A stretch of 64,000 nucleotides of DNA, taken from assembly GCF_012489685.1 (NCBI RefSeq), contig NC_080041.1, positions 108,717,760-108,781,759 of the forward strand, in the 5' to 3' direction. Of the stretch, positions 12,259-22,925 are shown in pieces (within the stretch, counting starts at the first letter, position 1; each line of letters starts with the position of its first letter). Below the pieces are notes generated by a model that worked only from the letters and a program-made list of their open reading frames with translations, did no database searches and was not told where the DNA came from. A program made the translations under genes and the position numbers. This stretch comes from Lotus japonicus. Lineage: Eukaryota > Streptophyta > Magnoliopsida > Fabales > Fabaceae.

Positions 12259-13583
12259 GGCTAAAATTATTTTTTGGTCCCTGGAATTGTAAAGGGAATC
12301 AAACCTGATTCTTGTAAAATGTTCACATCAAATTAGGTTCCTATTTTTTTTTTATAATTCAATTAAGGACAAAGTGTGTTTCCCATTGATGTGTCTTAGT
12401 TTTTTCACTGTCAGCTTTTCCACCGGCCATTTATCATTTTTTTTAATACCAACTAATGCCACATGATATGATTAAATGAAACTCAACATGCATTAATCTC
12501 TTATTAAGCCCTAGTTAACTAATTTCAGCCCTAATTAACATATGAGCCCTAATTAAGCCCCAAATTCCTAATTTGAACCCTAGTTGTGTGGAAGAAGATA
12601 GAGAGTCGTCGAGGGAGAGAGAGAGAGAGAGGTGGTGTTCGCCCTAAAATCCTCCAAACGTTCCCGACCTTCGTCTACTCCTCTGTCACCAGCCATCTCA
12701 AACATCCAGAGCCTCTCCAATGCATCGTCTGCATCTCCGATTTCAACCCCGACGACACCCTCTGCCTCATCCCTCAATGCAACCATGTTTTCCACCCTTT
12801 CTGCATCGACGCCTGGCTTTCCACCCACTCCACTTGCCCTGTTTGTCGCACCAATCTCAACTACAGCTGTCATCATATGGTACCCCTGATTTTGCGATCT
12901 GGGTTGTCGGCAAGGAGACCGACGCGCCGCGAGATTCTCCAAGGTGTGAAATTTGTGAGGAGGAAGGTAAAGGAGGTATGAAACGGGCGTCAAAATTGAA
13001 GCTTTTGAGGTCGAATTTGACAGTTCATTCGCTGGTGGAAGAAGGGTCGTGTTTGGAGAGGTACACTGTGAGGGTGTCGGAGGATGTGAAGAAGAGTAGC
13101 GTTCTGCAAGCTACAATGGGAGACTGATGAAAGGATTTTGCTGGAGTGACAATGAAGGGAGTAGCAAAGGGATCAGAAATTAGGTTTAATTTGGAGGTTC
13201 TGCTGCAGTAAAAAGTCCTAGTGAATCCAGGTAGAATGAGAAAGAAGAAGAAGAAGATGAAAAATGAAATTAATTGTTGTTAGTTTAATTTGACTTGGTT
13301 GAATAAATGAGGGATTAGGCTTGATTGGATTAGTTTTTTTTAAGATTAGGTTTTTATTTAATTTTTTTAGTTGGAATTAAAAAATGATTTGGAATTAAAT
13401 ATATTAAAAAAACCACGTGGAAAAGCTGAGTGGGATTAAAAATAAGCCACATCAGATCCAGACACACATTGGACCCAATTAGATTAAAAAATAATTTAGG
13501 GACCCCAATTTGATGCGAAATTTTTTACATGGACCATATTTGGTTCCTTTTACAATTCTAGGGACCAAAAGAGTATTTAAGCC
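12259..13583. mobile_element. Mutator-like Pack-MULE carrying a RING-H2 gene fragment
   Basis: The 1325-bp element has long inverted ends (left GGCTAAAATTATTTTTTGGT, right reverse complement GGCTTAAATACTCTTTTGGT) that remain similar for more than 80 bp. Flanking 9-bp duplications are TTTTTATCC (12250-12258) and GTTTTATCC (13584-13592), 8 of 9 matching. Nine-bp duplications and long TIRs are diagnostic of Mutator-like elements. It has no transposase. The interior is a fragment of an ATL-type ubiquitin ligase gene, so this is a gene-capturing Pack-MULE inserted into a LINE tail. Confidence 0.85.
12586..13127 (+). pseudogene. Captured ATL-family RING-H2 E3 ligase fragment
   Basis: Frame 12586-12981 contains the ATL lead-in (LQTFPTFVYSSV) and a RING-H2 finger with all eight zinc ligands: CIVC, then CNHVFHPFC, then CPVC, including the typical DAWLSTHSTCPVCR. 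The family's C-terminal motif (HSLVEEGSCLERYTVRVSED, about 13021-13085) lies in a different frame, so a frameshift separates the two. The N-terminal transmembrane segment of ATL proteins is absent and is replaced by an unrelated start (MWKKIESRRGRERER). ATL genes are normally intronless, consistent with simple capture of genomic DNA. It sits wholly inside the Mutator-like element. Probably non-functional, although a truncated RING protein of 131 aa could in principle be made. Confidence 0.85.
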
Positions 13584-13735
13584 GTTTTATCCCAACGAGT
13601 TTTTCCTAGCAAGATTTTAATGAGGCACTCTCTTCAAGGTTTAGCCATGCAAGGGGGCGATCTTGGTCTTGTTGTAGACAACTTAATAAGAGGGTTGTTC
13701 TCAATTCTCATATCTATTCACTTCTTTAAAAAAAA
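13584..13735 (+). mobile_element. LINE 3' end, right part
   Basis: Continuation of the LINE tail from 12258 after the Mutator-like insertion, ending in a short A-rich run near 13725-13735. Confidence 0.65.
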
Positions 13736-13942
13736 TGTTGTTAAAAAATAATGATTAAAATGATTAAAATAATGATTCTTTTTCACAGTGATTAAAATAA
13801 TTACTAGTTATAATTCATCGGTTTTATTCACAAAATACGTTTCTTATTTAAGATTATTAATAGTATAAGATTAATACTAAAATTTTAAACTAGTATAAGT
13901 TGATCTTCTCCTTTTAAATATGTATTGATTTTCTAAAATATA

Positions 13943-14573
13943 GGCATCTTTGGTTTGTGCATTTCCCATTGATATATTGAAAATGTTTTCTTAGAAAATA
14001 TTTGCTAAAATATGACCAAATTAAAAAATTAAAAAAATAATTTTCATTTTCAGTGAAGGAAAACGAGCTGCTACCATCGTCGCCACCGCCACCATCACAA
14101 CTATTGTCACCATCCCCACCAATACCGTCTCACTGCCACCATCTTTTCACCATAGTGGTTGTCACCATTGTCGTTGTCGTCGCTGCCACCATATTGTCAT
14201 CACCACCTCAGTAGTCACCTCCGCTGGCCCTTGTAACGCCACCACCATTACCACATTGCCACTACCACCTTCACTGCCTCTTTCTCCACCTCTGCCACCA
14301 CACCTTCATCTCTACCACCACCACCTTTGCTCCACGTCGTCGCTGGCACCACCAACCGGCTGTGAGATGAAAATGGGTGATTGTGGAGGCTGGTAGCAAC
14401 GATGAAGGTGGTGGTGGTGGCAACGGCGGGGGAAGAGGCAACAATAACAACGATGATGACGGTGAAAATGAAAATAAAAAGTCAAAATAAACGTGTTTTC
14501 TAAAGTTGAAAATTTTTAAAACAAAATACTATTTTCAGAAAATAAAAATGGAAAAAAAAAACCAAACATGCCC
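13943..14573. mobile_element. Inverted-repeat element with CCA/GGT-rich core
   Basis: The left end (GGCATCTTTGGTTT) and right end (AACCAAACATGCCC) are inverted. Sub-terminal GAAAATGTTTTC-like sequence on the left is mirrored by TTTTCAGAAAATAAAAATGG on the right. The core is rich in CCACCA/GGTGGT repeats. No target-site duplication was identified, so the class is unassigned. Confidence 0.55.
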
Positions 14574-16637
14574 ATGCTTTTGTTGTTTTCATTATATTCT
14601 TAATTTTTTTGGTATTTCGGAAAATTAACATAATTTTAATTCTTAATTATTTAAATTTTATTTATTTTAAGTTCTTATATTTAATATTTTAATCCCTCAT
14701 GTACAACTTAAAAAATTATTAGAATCCAATTTATGTAGAGATTGATTACGAATTAGGTCACATTAATTTTCTTATAACAGAAACATATTTAATTTTTTAA
14801 TTTCAATTTCCCTTAAATGTAACTAAGAGTTTGAGTACAGCATGCAGCATGGTAAATATCCTAAAGAAATGGACACAAGTCCTCCGGTTTTTATATACAT
14901 GGATGGTGCCAGAATGAAACCAAAAACTTTGAACTTGCCTTTTCCACCGTCTAAGGGCCGGGGGAGAGAGAGGTGGTCGTTTAAAGTTTGTTAATTAGCA
15001 CCATGACCATCATTTTGACACAGAAAAGCTGATTAACTCAGATTCACTAATCATGCTTTGCTTTCTCAACTTAAAAGGAAGTTAGGACTAAGGAATGATA
15101 TTATAATTTAATGACGGTCGAACGTATTGAATTCAGTGATTTCATCAGCCTTTGATTTAGTTAGTGGTCGACATAGATCAGTTACTTATAAACCACAAAC
15201 CTTGATACCAGCTGGAATAAATTCCGGTGATTATTATCAACCAAACAAACACGAGTCATGATACCTTTTTCGCTAGCTAGCTGTAAAAATGAGTCATGAT
15301 TCTTTGAAGAATAAAATCAGAGGACTTCCTATTTAATTCCTATAGTCTGGGACTAACAGAAAAAAGTGACCACTAAAGTTTGAAAAGCTCAGCGAATCTT
15401 GCACCCGACAATCGACATATATACAATAATAATATAACTGGTAGTAATAGGTTTATTTACATATATATATATAGCAAAATTATTTTTTCTTTCCGGCCAC
15501 TTACTATATATATAGCATGTACCAATGTCGACTAGGTTCATTTTCGTATAATTAACGGGATAAATATATAGGAGCTAGCTAGAATGCATGACACTACTGT
15601 TTAGGTTCATTTTAGTACTACATCTTCTAAACAAATTAAGGGCCGGTAATCAAAAGCAAAATGCTAGCCACATGCATGTTTAGCCAGTAAACATGTTTGA
15701 TCTATTAAAGCATGCAGCTAGCACATAGGTTTTACTCTGTGATGGTGTATATACCGCCTACAAACTTCCCTAGTCACCATTAACTATCCTTGATGTTAAT
15801 TAAAGCTAAACAAATTAAAAATTTAAGCACATTGACTGAGTTACATTGTTTTCACGCTTTTAATATTGATGACAGCAAAAACAGGTTTCTCACCTCTGTG
15901 AGTGGAGAGTACATATTGAACCTTTGATCATAGCATTATTTTTCGGTGATATTTTTCAATATCCCATTATTATAATATTCTATCAAACAATAATTTTAAA
16001 ACTTTTCAAATAGATACCTTCATCATCTAGTTCAATTGTTAAGAACAAATAACTTCTTCTTAGAATGTTATGTATTTGAATCTCGCTGCTAATGTGAGAG
16101 CCGACTTTGTTGGTGAGCAATTTGTAAGTAACTCTGTAAGTCGTCATAAATCCAAGAGGCATACGCTGACCTGTTGTGGTGACCAAAGACGAACACACCC
16201 AAACTTTTTCTTGATTGAAAAAGATAAAGATACATAATTATGAACCAAATAACCAAAATTGTTGGTTTAAGGGTTAAGAAATAACAAAGCTGAATAAATA
16301 AAATAAACACACTTTAAAAAAACAATCAATTACCAAAAAATATAACGTGGAAAAACTTTAAATTGGAGAAAAAACTACTGTCGATGTCTAAACCAAACAC
16401 CGAAAAATAAACACTATGTAAAAATTCTTAGAACACAGACTTCTCTCGATCTCATACTCGCATTCTCACAAAACAAATATTTAAGCCAAGTCAAATAAAG
16501 TTTAAAGTGCTAATAAATATTGATGCATTAAAAAATTGAGTCCAATATATAGCTTTTGTTAAATTAAAATATTAATTCCTCACAATCCCTTGCAATTGTT
16601 TTGATGATATATAAATGATAACAAAAAAATAAAGTTA
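14574..16637. other. Intergenic DNA, nothing recognised
   Basis: AT-rich DNA with repeated AGCTAGCTAG-like motifs. Minus-strand frames at 15983-16310 show no family motif. No gene or delimited repeat is supported. Confidence 0.5.
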
Positions 16638-16646
16638 TAAAAGCTA

Positions 16647-17210
16647 GGGAATTGTTATTCAGACCCCTCCCACATATCTATTCGAACCCCCCCCCCCCCT
16701 TAAAGTGCAAAATACTAAAATGCCCTTAATGAAAAAATTATAAAAATTCATCACCCCCTCCACACATTCTCTCTCCTCTCACATATATCTTTCCTCTTTC
16801 CTCCCCCACCACCACTGTCACCAACACCGTCAGCACCGCCACCGTCACCACCATCGTCACCACCACTGTCGACACCATCACCACCACAACAACAACCTTC
16901 ATCTTCTCCTCGTCTCCCTCTCTCTCTCTCCTCTTTTATGCTATTACAGTTCGTTTTTAGAAGCTTTTTTTTTTCTGCAACTTATCGCACTTTGAAAGTG
17001 CGACCCTAACGCACTTTCAAAGTGAGACAATTTGAAAGTGAGCCACTGAGACATGTGTCTCACTTTGAAAGTGAGACAGTTGTCTCACTTTCAAAGTGTG
17101 TGGGGTGTGATATGGGTCGCACTTTCAAAGTGCGTTTGACAGGGGTATTTTTGGATTTCTGGAATTGTTTTGGGTACAAATAGATGTGGGGGGTCTGAAT
17201 AACAATTCAC
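16647..17210. mobile_element. Mutator-type MITE with clustered near-palindromes
   Basis: A 564-bp element with 21-bp inverted ends (core GAATTGTTATTCAGACCCC, with one mismatch in the outermost bases). It is flanked by a perfect 9-bp duplication TAAAAGCTA (16638-16646 and 17211-17219). Nine-bp duplications indicate a Mutator-like origin. There is no transposase. A poly-C run lies at about 16688-16701. The right half carries about eight copies of CACTTTGAAAGTG or CACTTTCAAAGTG. Confidence 0.9.
16986..17133. repeat. Cluster of CACTTTSAAAGTG near-palindromes
   Basis: The 13-mer CACTTTGAAAGTG or its reverse complement, whole or partial, recurs about eight times in 150 bp. Several copies extend to CGCACTTTGAAAGTGCG or GTCTCACTTTGAAAGTGAGAC. 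The copies can pair with themselves and with each other. Confidence 0.85.
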
Positions 17211-17219
17211 TAAAAGCTA

Positions 17220-18877
17220 AAGGTTTAATGTGTTTAAAGTTCAGGCACTATAGGTACAAAGACTAAACATCATCATGAACAAATGGCGATCTGCAGGAAT
17301 CATGTAGACAACACACTACAACAAACTTATACTGAAGATCATATACGCTCATCCGTATGAAAAGTGCTCAAGCCTCCAACATTCATCACAATATTGTATC
17401 GTACCAAGCAGTTCAAACAAAGCATCTAGCCTCGACAAAGAAGTACAAGAATCAAATGTCTCAATCATCAGGTGGGCGAGAAAAACTCAATTCACAATGC
17501 AAAATGGAGAAAATAAATAAGACACCCTTGCATCAAATGAAGCTCTTATAGAGAAGATATGACTTAGATGAAGGGAAACAATCCTTAATCAGAGAACAGA
17601 GGAGAAAATCTCAATAACAGAAGAAAGCTCCTCTGAAGAAAAGCAAAATAAATAAAGAACGATGACTTCAATCTACTGTTTGATTGCAGTTTTTAGAACA
17701 GTATTCAAAAATAGTTTTCAGAAGAAGAAAACAGTTTGATTGGCATGTTTTTCAACATTTAGGAAACTAATATCTGAAAACTAAAAGTTGAATCTGAAAA
17801 CATCTTTAAACAGATCGTATCAAACAAGTTTTCAGTTTTTAAAAACTAAAAACTGTTTTGAAAACTGCAAACAAACATACCTTATATCTCAAACAAGTCC
17901 TGAACAGAAGATGGAGAAAATAACAAGAAAATAGAAAATAGAACAGAGTGGAAGCACAACTGATGAATCAAGTACTCTGACTGTGGAATAAGAAGTAGAA
18001 GATAAAAAAGAAGAAGAGCAAATTGAGTGCACTGACAATTTAAAATTTTACCTTGATTACATATGCTAATAGATATATAGAGCAACTCAATGTAACATTC
18101 GACTCTATCTACTTGTCTTGTAAATACTCCTAAGTATGCAAAGCAGATACATCATAAGCACCTTAGAAAAGGAGTATCTAAGTTATCGTAGATCTACTAT
18201 CATCTCTAAATGGTAAAGTCCAAGTAGTTTCTAACTTGTTCTAAGTTGAAGGAGTCAAAAGCGGTTGGTTAAAGAATAATCGTTGAGCCTCAAGATGCTA
18301 GTTTAAGAATACTCGTTGAGCCTAGAGAGACTAGTTCAAGACTACTCGCTGATCTTGGAGAGTCTAGTTAAAGAATAATCGTTGAGCATGGAAACACTAC
18401 TGAAAGGAAATTTGGTTGAGATGAGTCTTGTAAAATACTCATTAGGAGGAGTTTTGATAATACTCGTTGAAGGAGGAGTCCTGCTAATACTCGTTTATAG
18501 TGAAAATCTTAGTAGAAGGCAAAGGAATAGCCTAGTTTGGGGTGAATTAAGATAAATCTATGTGTGTTTATCTCTCTACGCATTTCATCTATCTATCCAC
18601 AGAAACTTAAAAGTTTTCAACCAAAGAAAAGTTTTTGATAGACATAATTCAACCTCCCCTCCTTGTGTCCCCATAATCAACTTCAGTCTTGGTCTCTCCT
18701 TCTTGCTTCACCATGCTAGGAAAATGTAAGACTTCTCCAATAACTAATATTTTACCTCCATATTTATTTACCATAATGTGCGATGTGAGACTTGCTCCAC
18801 CATTAAACTCAACCCCAACATTTACATCAGTTGACATGACGTACTAGTTTTAGAATTAAAACCAAAATTCATTTATA
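17220..18877. other. LTR-retrotransposon-like debris with a MITE and a degenerate tandem repeat
   Basis: No gene. A relative of the 8517-8801 MITE lies at about 17671-17884. At about 18268-18506 a degenerate repeat built on AATACTCGTTGAGCCTAGAG recurs five or six times. The text near 18645-18660 (ATTCAACCTCCCCTCCTTGT) resembles the end of copia-type LTRs. No complementary LTR was found. Confidence 0.45.
17671..17884. mobile_element. MITE with GGCATGTTT-type termini, copy 2
   Basis: Shares the TGTTTGATTGCAGTTTT left end, the AACTGCAAACAAACAT right end and internal phrases (AACTAATATCTGAAAACTAA-like) with the element at 8517-8801. The outermost bases are diverged and no TSD is clear. Confidence 0.6.
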
Positions 18878-19752
18878 GAAAGTAGTAGGGGTGTCCACCG
18901 GACGGGTTCGGTCGGATTCAGGCCGAAAACGCGGTTTTTGTAACACCCTCTAAACCCCGCCTAAATATTATAGAATAAATCAGAGTAAAATGCATAATAC
19001 ATAGGGTGTCCCATTTGTTATCCAGAAACATAAATCAAAACACCTGTCATGCTCTTAATTTAGATATAAATTTTCAACTTTAATGTCTCAACTTCATATG
19101 CATAACACTAGGGCTGAGCACGGGTCGGTTTCGGGCGGGCTCGGGTGAAGCATGTCGGGTTTGGGCGGATTTGAATCCAACTTATTCAACATCGATTCCG
19201 ACTGTGATCAATTTCGGGCGTGTCAGGTCTGAGTTATCCGGGTTGACGGGTGGCTCGTGTAACGCCCCGAATTTCGGGTGTCACTTTAGTAACCTATCAA
19301 AGTAAATATGCAATATTTTCCAAACGAATGTATAAACAGGAGTATTATTTTTTTTTCTTTTCGAAGTGTATTTCCAAAACATGTCATGCATACTCCCAAC
19401 TACAAAGCCTAACCAATAGAAACAACTCAACAAAACTATTATGCAATGACACCATGAATCCGACATACTCCCTACGATCTCCACATCGGGGAACCGCATG
19501 AAAGCAATGCATCGGAACCTACCCGAAACCTCAAATATAAATTCCTAAAATCTTTATGCAAGCTTAAACCAATAACGGTAAGTTCTCTAACTCAAGGCTC
19601 TAGCCTTAAACCAGACTCTACTCGTCGAGTACTCCACTATCCTTCAAGTCCTCATCTCTACTTGCACAAAGGTTAAGCTCCTTCGAAGATTCTCCATCGC
19701 CTAATAGCGTTATGCGCCCAAACAACAAATAACAAACAGAAAGGGTTAACTC

Positions 19753-22055
19753 TGTTGTTCCTTTTTTTATGTTGTCTGCATTTTAGCTAATGTATGTGTG
19801 TGCCAAGATGTGGGACCAGATGTTGTAACATCGTGCTGTGACATTTGTCCCTGCGGATCTGCTGTGTGTTTGGCTGATTTTTCTAGAAGCTTTGGATGGA
19901 TTTCGTGATAATCAAGTTAGGGTTATTGAAGAAGCTTCTCTATGCTATCTGGAATATATTATAGTGGAATCAAATCTGTTGAAGAGGATTTGATTTGGTT
20001 TAAATTGTGAAAGTTGTTATCTTTTGTTCAAATCTTATTTGATAAGATTTGTTACTGGTTTAAAAGATTTGTTCCAGATCTGTTTTATGGACTCTATTTT
20101 CGTGCAAGCCCATTGAAGATCAAGACCAGAAGAACGGCTATTTAAGGAGGCTTAACCCTAGTTGCAAAGTGTGCCTTGGGCACCCAAGGATTGGGTTTTT
20201 AGGGTTTTGTTTTGTGAGTCCTTGTTCTGTTATTTTGTACACCTCTCTACTGCCTCCATTGATAATCATATGGCTTAGAGTTGGTTTGTTTAGTTGAGCT
20301 GTAATCTCTTCAAATTGTTGTTTGATCATGAGATCTATCTTTCAATCTCTTGTAAGGGATCGGTCACTGTGGCAGTGATCATTAGGAGTTAGGGGAAGTT
20401 TCCTCATAGCTTAGAGGAGAAGGGCTAAGCTAGATTCACTTAAGTAATAGTGGTAGACATTGAAGAGGCTCTATACTAAGGGGGAGTACTTAGGTATAGG
20501 AGGGACTTTCATGTGACCTGAGAGCTATTATTTGATAGTGAATTGACTCCTGGATTGGTATCCTCCAGATGTAGGTGATGTTGCACCGAACTGGGTTAAC
20601 AATTCCCTGTGTTTTTTTTCGTTGATTTAATTTATGTACTGTTGTGCAATTGTCGAACCGATTGTCCCAACATCGCGTTCGACATCTGTCCTGTGCGAGA
20701 ACCAGAATTTCAATTGGTATCAGAGCAGGCACCCTATTCTTTTTGGGTGAGTTCCAGGGAATATATTCTGGTTTCATGGACAACGCCAAGGAAGGAGGTA
20801 TCCGCTGCTGTTTATGTTATGATGTGCAACTGATAGTTGTTGATGAATATTTTCTCCACCCCTGTGCTCACAAGTTGTGTTAGCCAAAATTCTTCTAATT
20901 AGGGGGAGTATTAGTATGTGTTTTCTGAGATTGGTTTTTGTGCATAGCTGCTGATCATGGCTATGTTGAAGATGCTTTTGTGTAAGCTACCTTGATATAT
21001 TCTGTTTGCTCTGATCTGATGTTTCAAGCTGCAATATTTCTAAAGAGCCTTATGGTAGTGGATTGTATTAGCTAAAATTTGACAAAGGGGGAGATTGTTG
21101 TTCCTTTTTTTATGTTGTCTGCATTTTAGCTAATGTATGTGTGTGCCAAGATGTGGGGCCAGATGTTGTAACATCGTGCTGTGACATTTGTCCCTGCGGA
21201 TCTGCTGTGTGTTTGGCTGATTTTTCTAGAAGCTTTGGATGGATTTCGTGATAATCAAGTTAGGGTTATTGAAGAAGCTTCTCTATGCTATCTGGAATAT
21301 ATTATAGTGGAATCAAATCTATTGAAGAGGATTTGATTTGGTTTAAATTGTGAAAGTTGTTATCTTTTGTTCAAATCTTATTTGATAAGATTTGTTACTG
21401 GTTTAAAAGATTTGTTCCAGATCTGTTTTATGGACTCTATTTTCGTGCAAGCCCATTGAAGATCAAGACCAGAAGAACGGCTATTTAAGGAGGCTTAACC
21501 CTAGTTGCAAAGTGTGCCTTGGGCACCCAAGGATTGGGTTTTTAGGGTTTTGTTTTGTGAGTCCTTGTTCTGTTATTTTGTACACCTCTCTACTGCCTCC
21601 ATTGATAATCATATGGCTTAGAGTTGGTTTGTTTAGTTGAGTTGTAATCTCTTCAAATTGTTGTTTGATCATGAGATCTATCTTTCAATCTCTTGTAAGG
21701 GATCGGTCACTGTGGCAGTGATCATTAGGAGTTAGGGGAAGTTTCCTCATAGCTTAGAGGAGAAGGGCTAAGCTAGATTCACTTAAGTAATAGTGGTAGA
21801 CATTGAAGAGGCTCTATACTAAGGGGGAGTACTTAGGTATAGGAGGGACTTTCATGTGACCTGAGAGCTATTATTTGATAGTGAATTGACTCCTGGATTG
21901 GTATCCTCCAGATGTAGGTGATGTTGCACCGAACTGGGTTAACAATTCCCTGTGTTTTTTTTCGTTGATTTAATTTATGTACTGTTGTGCAATTGTCGAA
22001 CCGATTGTCCCAACATCGCGTTCGACATCTGTCCTGTGCGAGAACCAGAATTTCA
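19753..22055 (+). mobile_element. Non-autonomous copia (SIRE-like) retrotransposon (layer E)
   Basis: Two 960-bp LTRs (19753-20712 and 21096-22055) differ at only three positions: 19815/21158, 19978/21321 and 20299/21642. They begin TGTTGTTCC and end GAATTTCA. A perfect 5-bp duplication AACTC flanks the element (19748-19752 and 22056-22060). The 383-bp interior has an initiator-Met-type primer-binding site TGGTATCAGAGC (20715-20726). A polypurine tract AAAGGGGGAGAT lies at 21084-21095. The only coding remnant is a short gag-like start (MDNAKEGG, 20776-20883). With no protease, integrase or reverse transcriptase it must have been mobilised in trans or be a deletion derivative. Near-identical LTRs show recent insertion. 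Confidence 0.93.
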
Positions 22056-22259
22056 AACTCCATGCAATTACCACGTAGAAAAGAGAAAAACATGTTATTC
22101 AAATTTAAGTGCATATCATGGCACATAAACTAGCAACTTATTTCAAGATAAATGACAACATATATCCAACAACATGAAATCAAATCATATATCAGCAAAA
22201 TCAACGATATGAATTTAACTCAGATATCAACAACTTAGCAACATAGATATCACAAACAG

Positions 22260-22480
22260 ATAAGCTAACAATATAATCAATAGAAGCAGCAACATAGAAT
22301 TAAACCAGATATAAACAACCTCAACAACATAGAATCAACTCATATGACAATAACCTCAGATCAGATATCAACAACCTTAAAAATATACATCAAATCAGAT
22401 ATCAACAATCCTCAACAATATAACATCAAATCAGATATCAATAACCTCAACAATATAACATCAAATCAGCTATCGACCAA
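22260..22480. repeat. Degenerate tandem repeat in layer D
   Basis: Phrases such as ATCAAATCAGATATCAACAA and CCTCAACAATATAACATC recur with a period of about 35-45 bp, much eroded. Confidence 0.6.
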
Positions 22481-22556
22481 AACATCAGTTGCAAATATTA
22501 TTGCCCTATAATGCAACTATATGTTGCAACCAAAATGGATCGATCAATAATGTCTC

Positions 22557-22925
22557 GCAAGACGGGACAGAGCGAGGAACGGACTCCCCTGAACTATCAC
22601 CAAATAGCGCCCATGAAAGACGGGACAGACGGAGAACGGACTCCCCTGAATGCTACTTAATAACGCCCATGAAAGACGGGACAGTCATGTGAAAATATCC
22701 ACTCCACTGCCACTTAATAACGCCCATGAAAGACGGGACAGACGGAGAACGGACTCCCCTGAATGTCACTTAATAACGCCCATGAAAGACGGGACAGTCA
22801 TGTGAAAATATCCACTCCACTGCCACTTAATAACGCCCATGAAAGACGGGACAGACGCAGAACGGACTCCCCTGAATGTCACTTTATAACGCCTCGAAAG
22901 ACGGGACAATCCCGTGGGACAAACC
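22557..22925. repeat. 56-bp minisatellite with alternating unit types
   Basis: Seven units begin GAAAGACGGGACAG, at about 22557, 22615, 22671, 22728, 22784, 22841 and 22896. They alternate between type A (continuing ACGGAGAACGGACTCCCC) and type B (continuing TCATGTGAAAATATCCACTC) in the order A A B A B A then a variant. The A-B pair (about 113 bp) is therefore a higher-order unit. Confidence 0.9.

Noticed and set aside
12580..12993. 137-aa minus-strand frame
   Set aside because: It is the antisense shadow of the captured RING-H2 fragment.
22557..22925. CRISPR-like regular spacing of a repeat
   Set aside because: The intervening sequence is itself repeated (two types), so it is a minisatellite. 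The genome is a plant.
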